DNA from: JAFMDF01 sp039024375
GTDB taxonomy: Bacteria; Bacteroidota; Bacteroidia; Chitinophagales; Saprospiraceae
NCBI GenBank assembly: GCA_039024375.1
Contig: JBCCQK010000424.1
Coordinates: 1-7,692 of the forward strand
Direction: 5' to 3'
Length of the DNA stretch: 7,692 nt
Shown here: in pieces, positions 1 to 7,081 of the stretch
Layout of the letters: every line of letters starts with the position of its first letter
How positions within the stretch are numbered: position 1 is the stretch's first letter
The notes under the pieces: model-generated
Database searches by the model: none
The model's input: the letters and a program-made list of their open reading frames with translations, nothing else
Told to the model about the DNA's origin: nothing
Made by a program: the position numbers and the translations under genes

Positions 1-174
1 CAAAATTTTTCAATGTAATTAGTTGATTTACACATATTTATAATTTTTAATGTAATGCTGTTGGCACAGAACTTGAACCTATCTGAACATCAAGTTAATC
101 GAGTTTTTATTTAATCTTCCGCATCCTTTTTTAGAAAAACACTTCTTGGAATATCCTTCCACTTCATGTATCCC

Positions 175-214
175 AGTTAATTTTTTTTGACCAGTTAGTA
201 TTTTTTTTTGACCA
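175..214. repeat. Direct repeat: AGTTA + poly-T + GACCA, two copies
   Basis: Copy 1 (175-193) is AGTTAA, eight T, GACCA. Copy 2 (193-214) is AGTTAGTA, nine T, GACCA. The copies are adjacent and share the last A. They may be slippage products or part of a short intergenic repeat. No function can be assigned. Confidence 0.6.
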
Positions 215-452
215 TAAAGTACACAAAGCGCATACACAGACGTGTCCGTATGGAGAGTTCATACAGCTTTTTCGAGCGTAGCGTTGACTTTTCAAGCACA
301 AGTATTGACGACTCCACATGCTTTAAGTCTGTTTTAGTAATAAGGATAAATGGTTACATTTTTAAGAAATAGCTTTAGTCAAACAATAGCATTAGTTTTT
401 AGTGTATCGAATAGAGCGAGCGATTATGGTATTAGTTCGGTCAACGTCGTAA

Positions 453-496
453 GTCTGACTTCTGACAATGAAGTGGTCTGACCTCTGACCTCTGTA
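453..496. repeat. Degenerate 7-bp tandem repeat (TCTGACY)
   Basis: GTCTGACTTCTGAC (453-466) and GTCTGACCTCTGAC (476-489) differ at one base. The second runs on into a further CTCTGTA. The underlying unit is a heptamer TCTGACC/T. Confidence 0.65.
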
Positions 497-710
497 CCCT
501 CAATTTATCAGATACACCTCTCGCTACATTAGCGTAAGAACTCAGTTAAAAAGAACTTAAAAATATAAGTGTGTTATTTAACTAATAACAAAGTGGTTTT
601 TTAATGGGCGATTCTGGACGGAGAATAGGCCGAACCTAGATAATGTAGACTATCTGGGCATGGGAGTGGTTTGTCTTTTTCTTCGTCCGAATCTACCTCT
701 TTACTAGTAG

Positions 711-748
711 AACGATGAATGATAAACGATGAATGATGAATAGTAGGA
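711..748. repeat. Degenerate 7-bp tandem repeat (ACGATGA / ATGATRA)
   Basis: AACGATGAATGAT occurs at 711-723 and again at 725-737, a 14-bp period. Read as heptamers from 712: ACGATGA, ATGATAA, ACGATGA, ATGATGA, ATAGTAG. It is the second heptamer array in this intergenic region. Confidence 0.7.
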
Positions 749-932
749 ACGAAATGCTAGTGTATTGAAATCCAAAGTGATATTCATTACTCATTGTGAT
801 TGAAAGGACATCTAGCCATATAACAATAAAACAATAAAGCAATTTGCCAAAAGGATTATAGTAGTGACTCAGAATTTTAGGTTACGACAGATTTTTGGTA
901 AAGCAACTAAAGATACACTTTTAATCCCACAC

Positions 933-977
933 AGGTAGGCGTGGACAATTGATAGTCAATTGTTTAGACGCCTCCCT
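933..977. repeat. Long imperfect palindrome upstream of the giant gene
   Basis: Arms of about 20 bases flank a 3-base loop (TAG, 953-955). The inner 8 bp are perfect (ACAATTGA 945-952, TCAATTGT 956-963). Next come two G-T pairs, a 2-base bulge (966-967), then AGGCGT (937-942) with ACGCCT (968-973). After one mismatch, AGG (933-935) pairs with CCT (975-977). It ends 39 bases before the start codon. A 7-T tract at 986-992 follows, eight bases after the stem, which is too far for a standard intrinsic terminator. It may be an operator overlapping the promoter or a hairpin in the mRNA leader. Confidence 0.7.
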
Positions 978-990
978 AGGGGTAGTTTTT
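959..990 (+). promoter_or_regulatory. Candidate Bacteroidota-type promoter for the giant gene
   Basis: ATTG at 959-962 could serve as the -33 element and TAGTTTTT at 983-990 as the -7 element (consensus TAnnTTTG, last base different), separated by 20 bp. This spacing falls within the range reported for flavobacterial promoters. Transcription would begin near 995-998, giving a leader of about 20 bases. The -33 element lies inside the right arm of the palindrome at 933-977. The T-rich context makes chance matches likely. Confidence 0.3.
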
Positions 991-1016
991 TTCAATTTTA
1001 CCATTAAATTTTTATT

Positions 1017-1172
1017 ATGAAACACACATTTGTAAATCGAAATTTGGCCGACTTCCTATCGAGGATTTGGCTACATTTAAAGAACCCTTTTGGGGAAATT
1101 CCGACTCGTTGGTTGCGGTTGATGGGTCTTTTTTTAATAGCTCAGGTTATCTTTTCAGTGCATATAGATGCC
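1017..1172 (+). other. Sec signal peptide with an unusually long N-region (residues 1-52)
   Basis: Residues 1-34 form an extended, mildly basic N-region with R31 and R34 just before the core. Residues 35-50 (LMGLFLIAQVIFSVHI) are the hydrophobic core. Cleavage is most likely after Ala52 (VHIDA|QTW), just before the beta-helix begins. Typical Sec signals have a much shorter N-region. Long ones occur on some large exported proteins, but whether this one matters is unknown. The exact cleavage site is an estimate. Confidence 0.8.
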
Positions 1173-4100
1173 CAGACGTGGACGAACGGTAATGGCACGC
1201 GCGACTGGAGCGATGGTGGCAACTGGTCGCCAGCGGGCGTTCCTGGTGGAAGTTTAGTGAATCTAACAATTAGTGCGCCAGGTCCTTTGAGCAATATTCC
1301 GCCTTCTATTATGACCAATCAACTGACGATTGCATCGGGTGGAAGTTTAATCATTCCCAATGGCACGAGACTAATGGTGGACGTTGGTGGTATGAACCTT
1401 AGAGGGGTCATTTCGAACGATTCTTTAGTTGTAGATACAGGGGGAAAACTAGTCGTCAAAAATAGTGCGAACGTTGGGATAGAGAAGAACCCTAACTCTC
1501 TTTTTATCATTCGAGATTCCGTAAAAATCTATGATGTTCAAATGGATGGATTGCAGGTATTGGCGGGGGCCAAAACCAGGGTAGAAGATAACGGTATTTT
1601 ATTTCTGGAAAGAATAGGAAATAGCGGGATGGTAACGATGGATTCGGTGATTAATAATGGAACTATTTTTATTACCAACACGGCTGATAATGGTATCAAT
1701 ACGTCGGGTGGAGTCCTATTGAACAATGACAGCATTCGAATCTTTCAGGTAAGCGACTACGGTATTTTTAATAGTAATGGTCAGATTACGAATAGCGACG
1801 GGGCCATTATAACCGTCAGTCGAGTGAGAAATTTTGACGGGATTTTGCATACGGGAACGATGGATACTTTTAACAGTTTTGGAACGATTGTGATTGATAG
1901 TACAGCGGGAAGTGGAATCGTCATGAATCGCCCATTTGCTAGTAATGGTGATACGATTTTGATAGGAACCAATAGCCCACTGACGGGTTCGGGAACGGGT
2001 GTTGGCGTTATTGCGGGAAATGCGATGACGGTCAATGCCAATTATGATATTTCGAATAATGCCTGTTTGACTATCGGCGATGGTGATAAAACGCATGTAT
2101 TAATGTCGGGAATTCAGCAAACGGGAACGAGTATTCTGAATATTAACAGTGCTGAGTCCACTACGGATGCTTCGAAAATTGCCATTAATGGAACTTCACG
2201 GTACGGAATAGACATTGCCACGGGCACCGACTTTTTTAGTCGGAATGGCAGCCAAATTACAATTAACCGAACCGATTCTAGTGCGATTCGTTTGGGGGGA
2301 GAATTGGATAACGACGGCGCTACCATCACTATTGGTAATGGCAACAAAAGCTTAATTGGCGGCGATGGTTTGGAAATTTTGGCGAGTGCCTTCTTTAGAA
2401 ATTACAGTACCATTGCCCGTGGTGGTGGTCTATTGAGAATTTACGGCGTGACCAGAAACGGTATCAACAACTCGGGGAGCGTTTTCAATGGCGACCCTTT
2501 TGATATGGCGGGTGACACTTTAGGAACGATTACAATTGATAGCGTTTGCATCGATGGAATTCAAAATCGAGGATTTGGCGTAGAAACGGCTGGATTTTTT
2601 ATTTCCCAAGAAAGTTCCCAAGTAAATATTGGCACTAGCGGAGGTGGTATTGCGGGTAATGGCCTGCGAAATGGTGGAACTTTCCGCACCGACGATGAAG
2701 GGACTAGAATAACGATTCGCACCGCAGCAACAAGTATTTCTGGCGAAGATGGAATAATCGAGAATAACCTCAACTCGGATAACGACTGTGTTATTATGGA
2801 TGTTGATGGACCAGTCAATGTGACAACACCAGCTAACACCTTCAACAATAATGGGATTTTACTGACAACGGCGACCTTTAATACGAGTACAGGAACTGCG
2901 GGCGCTTTGGTCAATAATGGCCTAATTTCGGACCCTAATGGAACATTTTTGGACGTACTAAATAATACAATGCGTACCTCCGACGGTGTAACGAATAATA
3001 CCAACGGTATTCTGATGGTCCCCTTTCGGGCAACGACTTATACGCCAACGATAAATCCTTATTTTATCTCTGGATTGGCGAATCCAGGGACCAACGAATT
3101 TGTTCCCGCTAATTACGGTGGAGCGACACCCGCACCAACGGTGAATTTGACAACCAATACTTTGAATCTCAACACTGTATCGGCTAACTTCAATTTTACG
3201 TATCAAGCCGTCAAGTCAGCTAATAATGCTGTTGCTGTCACTTCTTTAACTAGTAGTGTGCAGTTTGCCAATGCGCCCACTTCGGCAATTGCCTGTAATA
3301 GCAACATTCAGGTGTCTTTAAACATCGACGGTATTGTGAAAATAACGCCCGAAATGATTTTGGAAAATTTACTACCTAGCTATGCGGGCTATACGGTAAC
3401 GGTCTTGTCGGGTAGTAAAATGGGAACAGATACGGTCGATTGTACTTACTTGAATCAAACGGTTGAAGTGATGGTGACAGCACCTGGGCCAAATGCGAAT
3501 AGCTGTTGGGGTAGAGTAACGGTCGAAGATAAACTGGCGCCGACGATTACTTGTGATACCGTTTCGGTATATTGTAATATGCTGACGACACCAACGGACC
3601 TTTGTAGCTTTCCAACGGGGACGGATAATTGTGATACGTCGTTGACCTACACTTACGCGGACGCAGAACTTTCATTGTCTGCTTGTGGTGGTAATAGCAT
3701 GGATGCCGACACGATTAAGGAAATCCGAAGAAGTTGGGTGGGGTTTGACGACAGTGGCAATAGTGACACTTGCGTACAATTGATTTACGTGCTGAAACCA
3801 ACGTTGGAGCAAGTCATTTTCCCCGATAGTATGCAGGGTGACAGTGCATTGTATTGTACGGATGCCAACGTGGACCAAGCCATTACGGGCGTACCTTTCG
3901 TGAGGATTGCTCGACCCAACAAAGATTCCATCAACGTACCGATTAATCAGTTCTGTAAATTTGGCGTTTACACCAATGATAATACGATTCAACTCGGTTG
4001 TCGAGGAAAGCAACGTATTTTTCGAGAATGGTCCGTAGTGGATTGGTGTAGAATCGGCAATGGGCAAAGTAGTCGACTTTCAACGCAAATTATCGACATT

Positions 4101-6947
4101 CGAGATACGTTAGCCCCAATGTACGACACGATTCGCTTGAGTGACTTCCAAATTTTGAACAATAATCACCATAAATGTATGGTCGATATTCGCCCTGCGT
4201 TTCCCGTGAACGTTAGAGATGCTTGTAATAGCGGGACAACGTTTAGAATTTTGGGACCTACTAAGACAATCATCAATGATACGACCGATTTCTTCCCCAA
4301 CGTTTCGGCTGGAACCTACGATTTCGTTTACATTATTGCCGATAGCTGTGGCAACGAAGTGCGAGATACGTTGACCTACACTGTAGCGGACAACACGATT
4401 CCTCTGGCGGTAGCGCAACAATTGACCATCAATTTAGTCGATTCTTTGGGAAGTACTTGGTTGAATGCTTCCGCTTTGGATGCTGGAAGTACGGACAACT
4501 GCGGTAGTTTGGATAGTATTTTGATTAAAAAAGCGGGCTTAGACACCTTCGCCACGGCGGTTGCTTTTGATTGTAATGATGTGGGATATATTACCTTAAC
4601 GTTGCGAGTGGTCGATAAAGCGGGTAATGTTGGTGAAGCGGATAGGCGTGTCTTAATTTCGGATAAAAATGGCTTCTGCGATAACGACGGCGATGGTTTG
4701 AGTACCAAATGTGAAGATACGAACGGCGACGGTGACCCCACCAACGATGATTCGGACAAAGATGGAATTCCCGATTATCGAGATACAGATGACGACGGCG
4801 ACGGTATTCCGACGGCTAACGAAGGCGTCAACATGGACGGAAATATTGCCACTTGTAATGATAATGCGGATACAGATGGTGACAATTGGCCCGATTATTT
4901 AGACCACAACGGCGGATGTACCACGGCGGCAAAAATTGATTCTTTCCGCATCGTCAATCCCACGAGTTGCCGCATGGATGGTAGCATTACGGTCTTCGCA
5001 TCGGGAGCGGTCAATTTAGAATATAGCAACGATAACGGCGCTACCTTCCAGACGAGTAACGTTTTCAATGGCTTGGATACGTTAAGTTACACGTTGTTTG
5101 TGCGGGTAGCGGGTGACATTTGTAAATCCGCAGATACCGTTGCGACGCTGACTTGTGCGACTTGTAATAAAGGACTAGTCATTTCGAACGTAGCGAAGGT
5201 CAATCCCGATTCTTGCGCCAAATCGACGGGTTCGATTACGGTGACCGCAACGGGGGCCACGACGATTGAATACAGTATTGACGGGGGAACTACTTTCGTG
5301 AAAAACGGCGGCATCTTCAATAACCTCGACACAGGTATGTACAACGTTGTGATACGAGATTCGGCGGATGCTTGTAGCGCCACTTTTGCGACCAATCCAG
5401 TGATTTTAGAGTGTTTTGATTGCACAGCGGGTGTAACCATTGACACCGTTCGACTTTTCAACGAACCTTCTTCCTGTTCGGCTTCCGACGGCGCAGTGAT
5501 TATTACAGCAACTGGTAGCAGCAATTTAGAGTACAGTTTGGATAGTGGTAAAACCTACCAAGCGTTGCAAAGTCCCTTCGGAGGACTAGATACTTCTCAA
5601 CTTTACGTGTTCGTTCGTGAAATTGGCAAACCCAACTGCGTGGTGGAATACGCGCACAATCCCGTTGAAGTGTACGGCAGCAACTGCCCCATTTCTTTCG
5701 CCCGTCCGACGGCCAATATTGCGGGGCGCATTCAGAACGAAAACGGCGAAATGGTCGAGTCCGTTTCTATTGGTATCGGTGGTTATGACATGGAATCGGC
5801 CATTACGGGCACGAACGGTAGTTTCTACTTCGAAGAAATTCCTTTGGACGGCGACTACATGATTACGCCCGAAAAGGATATGAACTACGGAAATGGCGTT
5901 TCGACCTTCGACATCGTTCTGTTGAGTAAACATATTCTAGGATTGCGAAAATTGGATTCTCCTTACAAATTGATTGCAGCAGACATCAACCGCTCGGGAG
6001 CGATTTCGGCTTACGATATGGTGCTATTGCGGCAAGTGATTTTGGGTATGAAAACGGACTTCCCTAATAACACCTCTTGGCGATTTATTGATGGGGCGTA
6101 CGAGTTTAGAAACCCCGAAAATCCCTTCGAAGAAAAGTTCCCCGAGGCCTACGAAATCAAAAAATTGGCTTCCGATATGATGGAATTGGACTTCGTAGCG
6201 GTCAAAGTGGGGGATTTGAATAACACGGCAGTAGCCAATCAATTTATGTCAACGGAAAGTCGAACGACGAATCAATCGCTCCATTTTCAACTAGCAGAAC
6301 AAGTGAAAACGGTCGGCGAGACCATTACCGTACCGTTCAGAGCAAGTAATTTTAAAGATATTCAGGGCTATCAATTTACACTCAATTTTGACGGCAATGC
6401 GATGGCTTTTGAGCAAATTAAAATTGGACCAGATGCGGGTTTTGAGAACTTCAACTTATCTATGGTACAAAGAGGCATCATTACCACGAGTTGGAACGAA
6501 GCCACTGCCACCGACAAAGCGAAAGATGAGGTGCTGTTTAGCTTAGTCTTCAAAGCGAAATCCAACTTGCAGTTAAGCGAAGTATTAACGCTCAGTTCGG
6601 ACATTACAAAAGCAGAGGCTTACACGGCTACCGATGACCTACTCAACGTTGATTTAGGATTTGTCACCAACAACGCAGTGGAAAATGGCCTCCAATTATT
6701 CCAAAACGTACCGAATCCTTTCACGGGCGAAACGGTCATTGGATTTGAGTTACCGACCGCCTCGGCGACCACTTTGACTATCTTAGATATGTCGGGTAAA
6801 GTGGTGAAAACGATTGAAGGGAATTACCCGAAAGGCTTCCATCAGATTACTTTGGACGGACAGACTTTCCAAGAACAAGGTATCTTTTACTATCAGTTGG
6901 CGACGGATAACAGCGTTGCTACGAAGAAGATGATTTTACTGAAGTAA
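1017..6947 (+). CDS. Giant secreted multidomain surface protein (beta-helix, HYR, TSP3, SprB repeats, dockerin, cohesin, T9SS sorting domain)
   Basis: A 1976-residue protein ending in TAA. The start is well constrained: an in-frame TAA at 1005-1007 lies three codons upstream of ATG 1017, and starting at Met36 would remove the basic residues before the hydrophobic segment. No Shine-Dalgarno is visible; the leader is AT-rich, as is usual in Bacteroidota. Domain order by residue: signal peptide 1-52; beta-helix about 54-668; linker about 669-755; Cys-containing Ig/HYR-like modules about 755-1218; TSP3-like Asp repeats 1219-1301; three SprB-like repeats 1306-1557; carboxypeptidase-regulatory-like 1566-1620; dockerin 1621-1678; conserved linker 1679-1741; cohesin-like 1753-1882; T9SS type A sorting domain 1890-1976. 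No catalytic domain is recognisable. The expected location is the cell surface or outside. Adhesion, matrix assembly or scaffolding is inferred from architecture. It appears monocistronic, with its own terminator downstream. No frameshift or truncation is seen. Confidence 0.96.
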   Translation: MKHTFVNRNLADFLSRIWLHLKNPFGEIPTRWLRLMGLFLIAQVIFSVHIDAQTWTNGNGTRDWSDGGNWSPAGVPGGSLVNLTISAPGPLSNIPPSIMTNQLTIASGGSLIIPNGTRLMVDVGGMNLRGVISNDSLVVDTGGKLVVKNSANVGIEKNPNSLFIIRDSVKIYDVQMDGLQVLAGAKTRVEDNGILFLERIGNSGMVTMDSVINNGTIFITNTADNGINTSGGVLLNNDSIRIFQVSDYGIFNSNGQITNSDGAIITVSRVRNFDGILHTGTMDTFNSFGTIVIDSTAGSGIVMNRPFASNGDTILIGTNSPLTGSGTGVGVIAGNAMTVNANYDISNNACLTIGDGDKTHVLMSGIQQTGTSILNINSAESTTDASKIAINGTSRYGIDIATGTDFFSRNGSQITINRTDSSAIRLGGELDNDGATITIGNGNKSLIGGDGLEILASAFFRNYSTIARGGGLLRIYGVTRNGINNSGSVFNGDPFDMAGDTLGTITIDSVCIDGIQNRGFGVETAGFFISQESSQVNIGTSGGGIAGNGLRNGGTFRTDDEGTRITIRTAATSISGEDGIIENNLNSDNDCVIMDVDGPVNVTTPANTFNNNGILLTTATFNTSTGTAGALVNNGLISDPNGTFLDVLNNTMRTSDGVTNNTNGILMVPFRATTYTPTINPYFISGLANPGTNEFVPANYGGATPAPTVNLTTNTLNLNTVSANFNFTYQAVKSANNAVAVTSLTSSVQFANAPTSAIACNSNIQVSLNIDGIVKITPEMILENLLPSYAGYTVTVLSGSKMGTDTVDCTYLNQTVEVMVTAPGPNANSCWGRVTVEDKLAPTITCDTVSVYCNMLTTPTDLCSFPTGTDNCDTSLTYTYADAELSLSACGGNSMDADTIKEIRRSWVGFDDSGNSDTCVQLIYVLKPTLEQVIFPDSMQGDSALYCTDANVDQAITGVPFVRIARPNKDSINVPINQFCKFGVYTNDNTIQLGCRGKQRIFREWSVVDWCRIGNGQSSRLSTQIIDIRDTLAPMYDTIRLSDFQILNNNHHKCMVDIRPAFPVNVRDACNSGTTFRILGPTKTIINDTTDFFPNVSAGTYDFVYIIADSCGNEVRDTLTYTVADNTIPLAVAQQLTINLVDSLGSTWLNASALDAGSTDNCGSLDSILIKKAGLDTFATAVAFDCNDVGYITLTLRVVDKAGNVGEADRRVLISDKNGFCDNDGDGLSTKCEDTNGDGDPTNDDSDKDGIPDYRDTDDDGDGIPTANEGVNMDGNIATCNDNADTDGDNWPDYLDHNGGCTTAAKIDSFRIVNPTSCRMDGSITVFASGAVNLEYSNDNGATFQTSNVFNGLDTLSYTLFVRVAGDICKSADTVATLTCATCNKGLVISNVAKVNPDSCAKSTGSITVTATGATTIEYSIDGGTTFVKNGGIFNNLDTGMYNVVIRDSADACSATFATNPVILECFDCTAGVTIDTVRLFNEPSSCSASDGAVIITATGSSNLEYSLDSGKTYQALQSPFGGLDTSQLYVFVREIGKPNCVVEYAHNPVEVYGSNCPISFARPTANIAGRIQNENGEMVESVSIGIGGYDMESAITGTNGSFYFEEIPLDGDYMITPEKDMNYGNGVSTFDIVLLSKHILGLRKLDSPYKLIAADINRSGAISAYDMVLLRQVILGMKTDFPNNTSWRFIDGAYEFRNPENPFEEKFPEAYEIKKLASDMMELDFVAVKVGDLNNTAVANQFMSTESRTTNQSLHFQLAEQVKTVGETITVPFRASNFKDIQGYQFTLNFDGNAMAFEQIKIGPDAGFENFNLSMVQRGIITTSWNEATATDKAKDEVLFSLVFKAKSNLQLSEVLTLSSDITKAEAYTATDDLLNVDLGFVTNNAVENGLQLFQNVPNPFTGETVIGFELPTASATTLTILDMSGKVVKTIEGNYPKGFHQITLDGQTFQEQGIFYYQLATDNSVATKKMILLK
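1176..3020 (+). repeat. Parallel beta-helix repeat region (residues 54-668)
   Basis: It opens with a W-T-N-G-N-G-T-R-D-W / NWSPAGVPG segment, a cap-like start common in large Bacteroidota surface proteins. Degenerate coils follow, each beginning with an x-Gly-Ile/Leu-x-N-x-G pattern and ending in an I-x-I strand. Coil anchors are Gly226, 249, 275 and 300 (spacing 23-26 residues) and, after an irregular stretch, Gly451, 482, 514, 549, 579 and 613 (spacing 30-35). It is rich in Asn, Gly, Thr, Ile and Ser, and has only three Cys (350, 511, 591). This periodicity fits a right-handed parallel beta-helix stalk. Such folds occur in adhesins and in polysaccharide lyases, but no lyase catalytic motif was recognised, so a structural or binding role is more likely. 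Confidence 0.75.
3279..4670 (+). other. Cys-containing Ig/HYR-like modules (about residues 755-1218)
   Basis: Several consecutive beta-sandwich-like modules are separated by repeated junctions: EDKLAPTI (837-844), RDTLAP (1029-1034) and ADNTIPL (1124-1130). Recurrent features are D-N-C (TDNCDTS, TDNCGS), aromatic-D-D-S-G-N or V-D-K-A-G-N turns, and paired cysteines from Cys760 onward. This is the usual signature of HYR and related Ig-like modules in Bacteroidota extracellular proteins, where they act as spacers and adhesion modules. The first module (755-836) resembles a block that often precedes HYR domains in Saprospiria proteins. Exact boundaries are approximate, and disulfide pairing is assumed rather than seen. 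Confidence 0.65.
4671..4919 (+). repeat. Thrombospondin type 3-like Asp-rich calcium repeats (residues 1219-1301)
   Basis: A dense series of D-x-D/N-x-D-G-x-x-D segments: CDNDGDGLSTKCEDTNGDGD, DSDKDGIPDYRDTDDDGDGI and DTDGDNWPDYLD. TSP3-type repeats of this kind bind many calcium ions and form a stiffened, calcium-dependent connector between modules in secreted bacterial proteins. Here they sit between the HYR-like modules and the SprB-like repeats. The high Asp content also explains a short spurious open frame on the same strand at 4711-4902. Confidence 0.85.
4932..5687 (+). repeat. Three tandem SprB-like repeats (residues 1306-1384, 1385-1470, 1471-1557)
   Basis: Three copies of 79, 86 and 87 residues share the pattern N-P/E-x-S-C, then D/T-G-S/A-I-T/I-V-x-A-x-G, then L/I-E-Y-S-x-D-x-G-x-T-F/Y, then F-x-x-L-D-T and Y-x-V/F-x-V/I-R, ending near a Cys. 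This matches the SprB repeat, named after the large gliding adhesin of flavobacteria but also found in many T9SS-secreted Bacteroidota proteins. The copies are clearly diverged from one another, so this is not a recent duplication. The presence of the repeat alone does not show that this protein acts in gliding. Confidence 0.75.
5712..6050 (+). other. Carboxypeptidase-regulatory-like fold plus type I dockerin (residues 1566-1678)
   Basis: Residues 1566-1620 (IAGRIQNENGEMV, ITGTNGSFYFEEIP) look like a CarboxypepD-regulatory-like beta-sandwich. The dockerin has two F-hand-like halves. The second is canonical: D1656, N1658, S1660, G1661, I1663 and D1667, followed by MVLLRQVILG. The first spans D1621 to D1632, with N1623, Gly1625 in place of the usual Asp/Ser at loop position 5, and V1628, followed by IVLLSKHILG. 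Dockerins bind cohesins in a calcium-dependent way. Residues 1679-1741 (SWRFIDGAY, VAVKVGDLN) form an extra block that typically accompanies this dockerin type in Saprospiria-like proteins. Confidence 0.8.
6273..6662 (+). other. Cohesin-like domain (residues 1753-1882)
   Basis: About 130 residues with the cohesin beta-sandwich pattern: an opening strand LHFQLAEQ, G-E-T-I-T-V-P-F, D-I-Q-G-Y-Q-F-T-L-N-F-D, an A-M-A-F-E-Q-I strand, G-I-I-T-T-S-W-N, and E-V-L-F-S-L-V-F-K-A. It follows the dockerin on the same chain and immediately precedes the sorting domain. Known cohesins pair with dockerins. Whether this one binds its own dockerin, a neighbouring copy or another protein cannot be told from the sequence. 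Confidence 0.7.
6684..6944 (+). other. T9SS type A C-terminal sorting domain (residues 1890-1976)
   Basis: The last 87 residues carry the type A (Por secretion) hallmarks: L-F-Q-N-V-P-N-P-F-T-G-E-T-V-I-G-F-E-L-P, then L-T-I-L-D-M-S-G-K-V-V-K-T-I, then G-x-H-Q-I-T-L-D-G, G-I-F-Y-Y-Q-L-A-T, and a terminal K-K-M-I-L-L-K. This domain directs proteins through the type IX secretion system. It is commonly removed at the cell surface by the sortase PorU. The domain is complete and intact. Confidence 0.95.
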
Positions 6948-7023
6948 TTGATTATTGGTTGATTAAGTAATAGTTGACTGATAGCTATACTTCGAACCGT
7001 ATAAAAAAGTGGTTTCAAAGATT

Positions 7024-7038
7024 GACCTCAGAGAGGTC
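7024..7038. repeat. Hairpin 1 of a three-hairpin cluster
   Basis: Perfect 6-bp arms GACCTC / GAGGTC with a 3-base loop (AGA), 77 bases past the stop codon. No T-tract follows, so it is not a terminator on its own. Confidence 0.7.
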
Positions 7039-7049
7039 CTAACTTCGAT

Positions 7050-7073
7050 GTATCAAGTCTCCAGACTTGATAC
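7050..7073. repeat. Hairpin 2 of the cluster (11-bp perfect arms)
   Basis: GTATCAAGTCT (7050-7060) and AGACTTGATAC (7063-7073) are perfect reverse complements around CC. As an RNA the loop would open by at least one pair. It is homologous to hairpin 3 at an offset of 29 bases, with paired changes. No T-tract follows. Confidence 0.8.
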
Positions 7074-7081
7074 GAATATTC

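Larger units (their letters stand above)
1..932. other. Long intergenic region without a recognisable gene
   Basis: Stops occur frequently in all frames, and no coding sequence crosses the left edge convincingly. The DNA is visibly AT-rich compared with the gene. It contains short direct repeats (listed separately) and a modest hairpin at 635-658 (CCTAGATA / TATCTGGG, one G-T pair, 8-base loop). An 8-bp period repeat lies at 822-837 (AACAATAA twice). A weak 5-bp palindrome sits at 248-264. No tRNA, rRNA or known regulatory RNA was recognised. Confidence 0.6.

Noticed and set aside
1..92. Start or end of a gene crossing the left edge
   Set aside because: All three plus-strand frames meet a stop within the first 30 bases, and minus-strand frames are closed within 92 bases.
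895..921. Alternative promoter with TTG (895-897) and TACACTTT (914-921)
   Set aside because: The spacing is only 16 bases and the -7 element matches poorly. The pair at 959-990 fits better.
933..992. Palindrome plus T-tract as an intrinsic terminator
   Set aside because: The T-tract starts eight bases after the stem, and no gene that would need stopping is seen upstream. An operator or leader hairpin is more plausible.
1176..3020. Polysaccharide lyase or other enzyme in the beta-helix
   Set aside because: The fold type is compatible, but no catalytic motif was recognised, and the region looks like a repetitive stalk.
1319..6604. Many minus-strand open frames of 63-147 codons inside the giant gene, and plus-strand ones at 4711-4902 and 5617-5862
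   Set aside because: They are shadows of a long, compositionally biased coding sequence. None has a recognisable domain, and the main frame carries continuous domain evidence.
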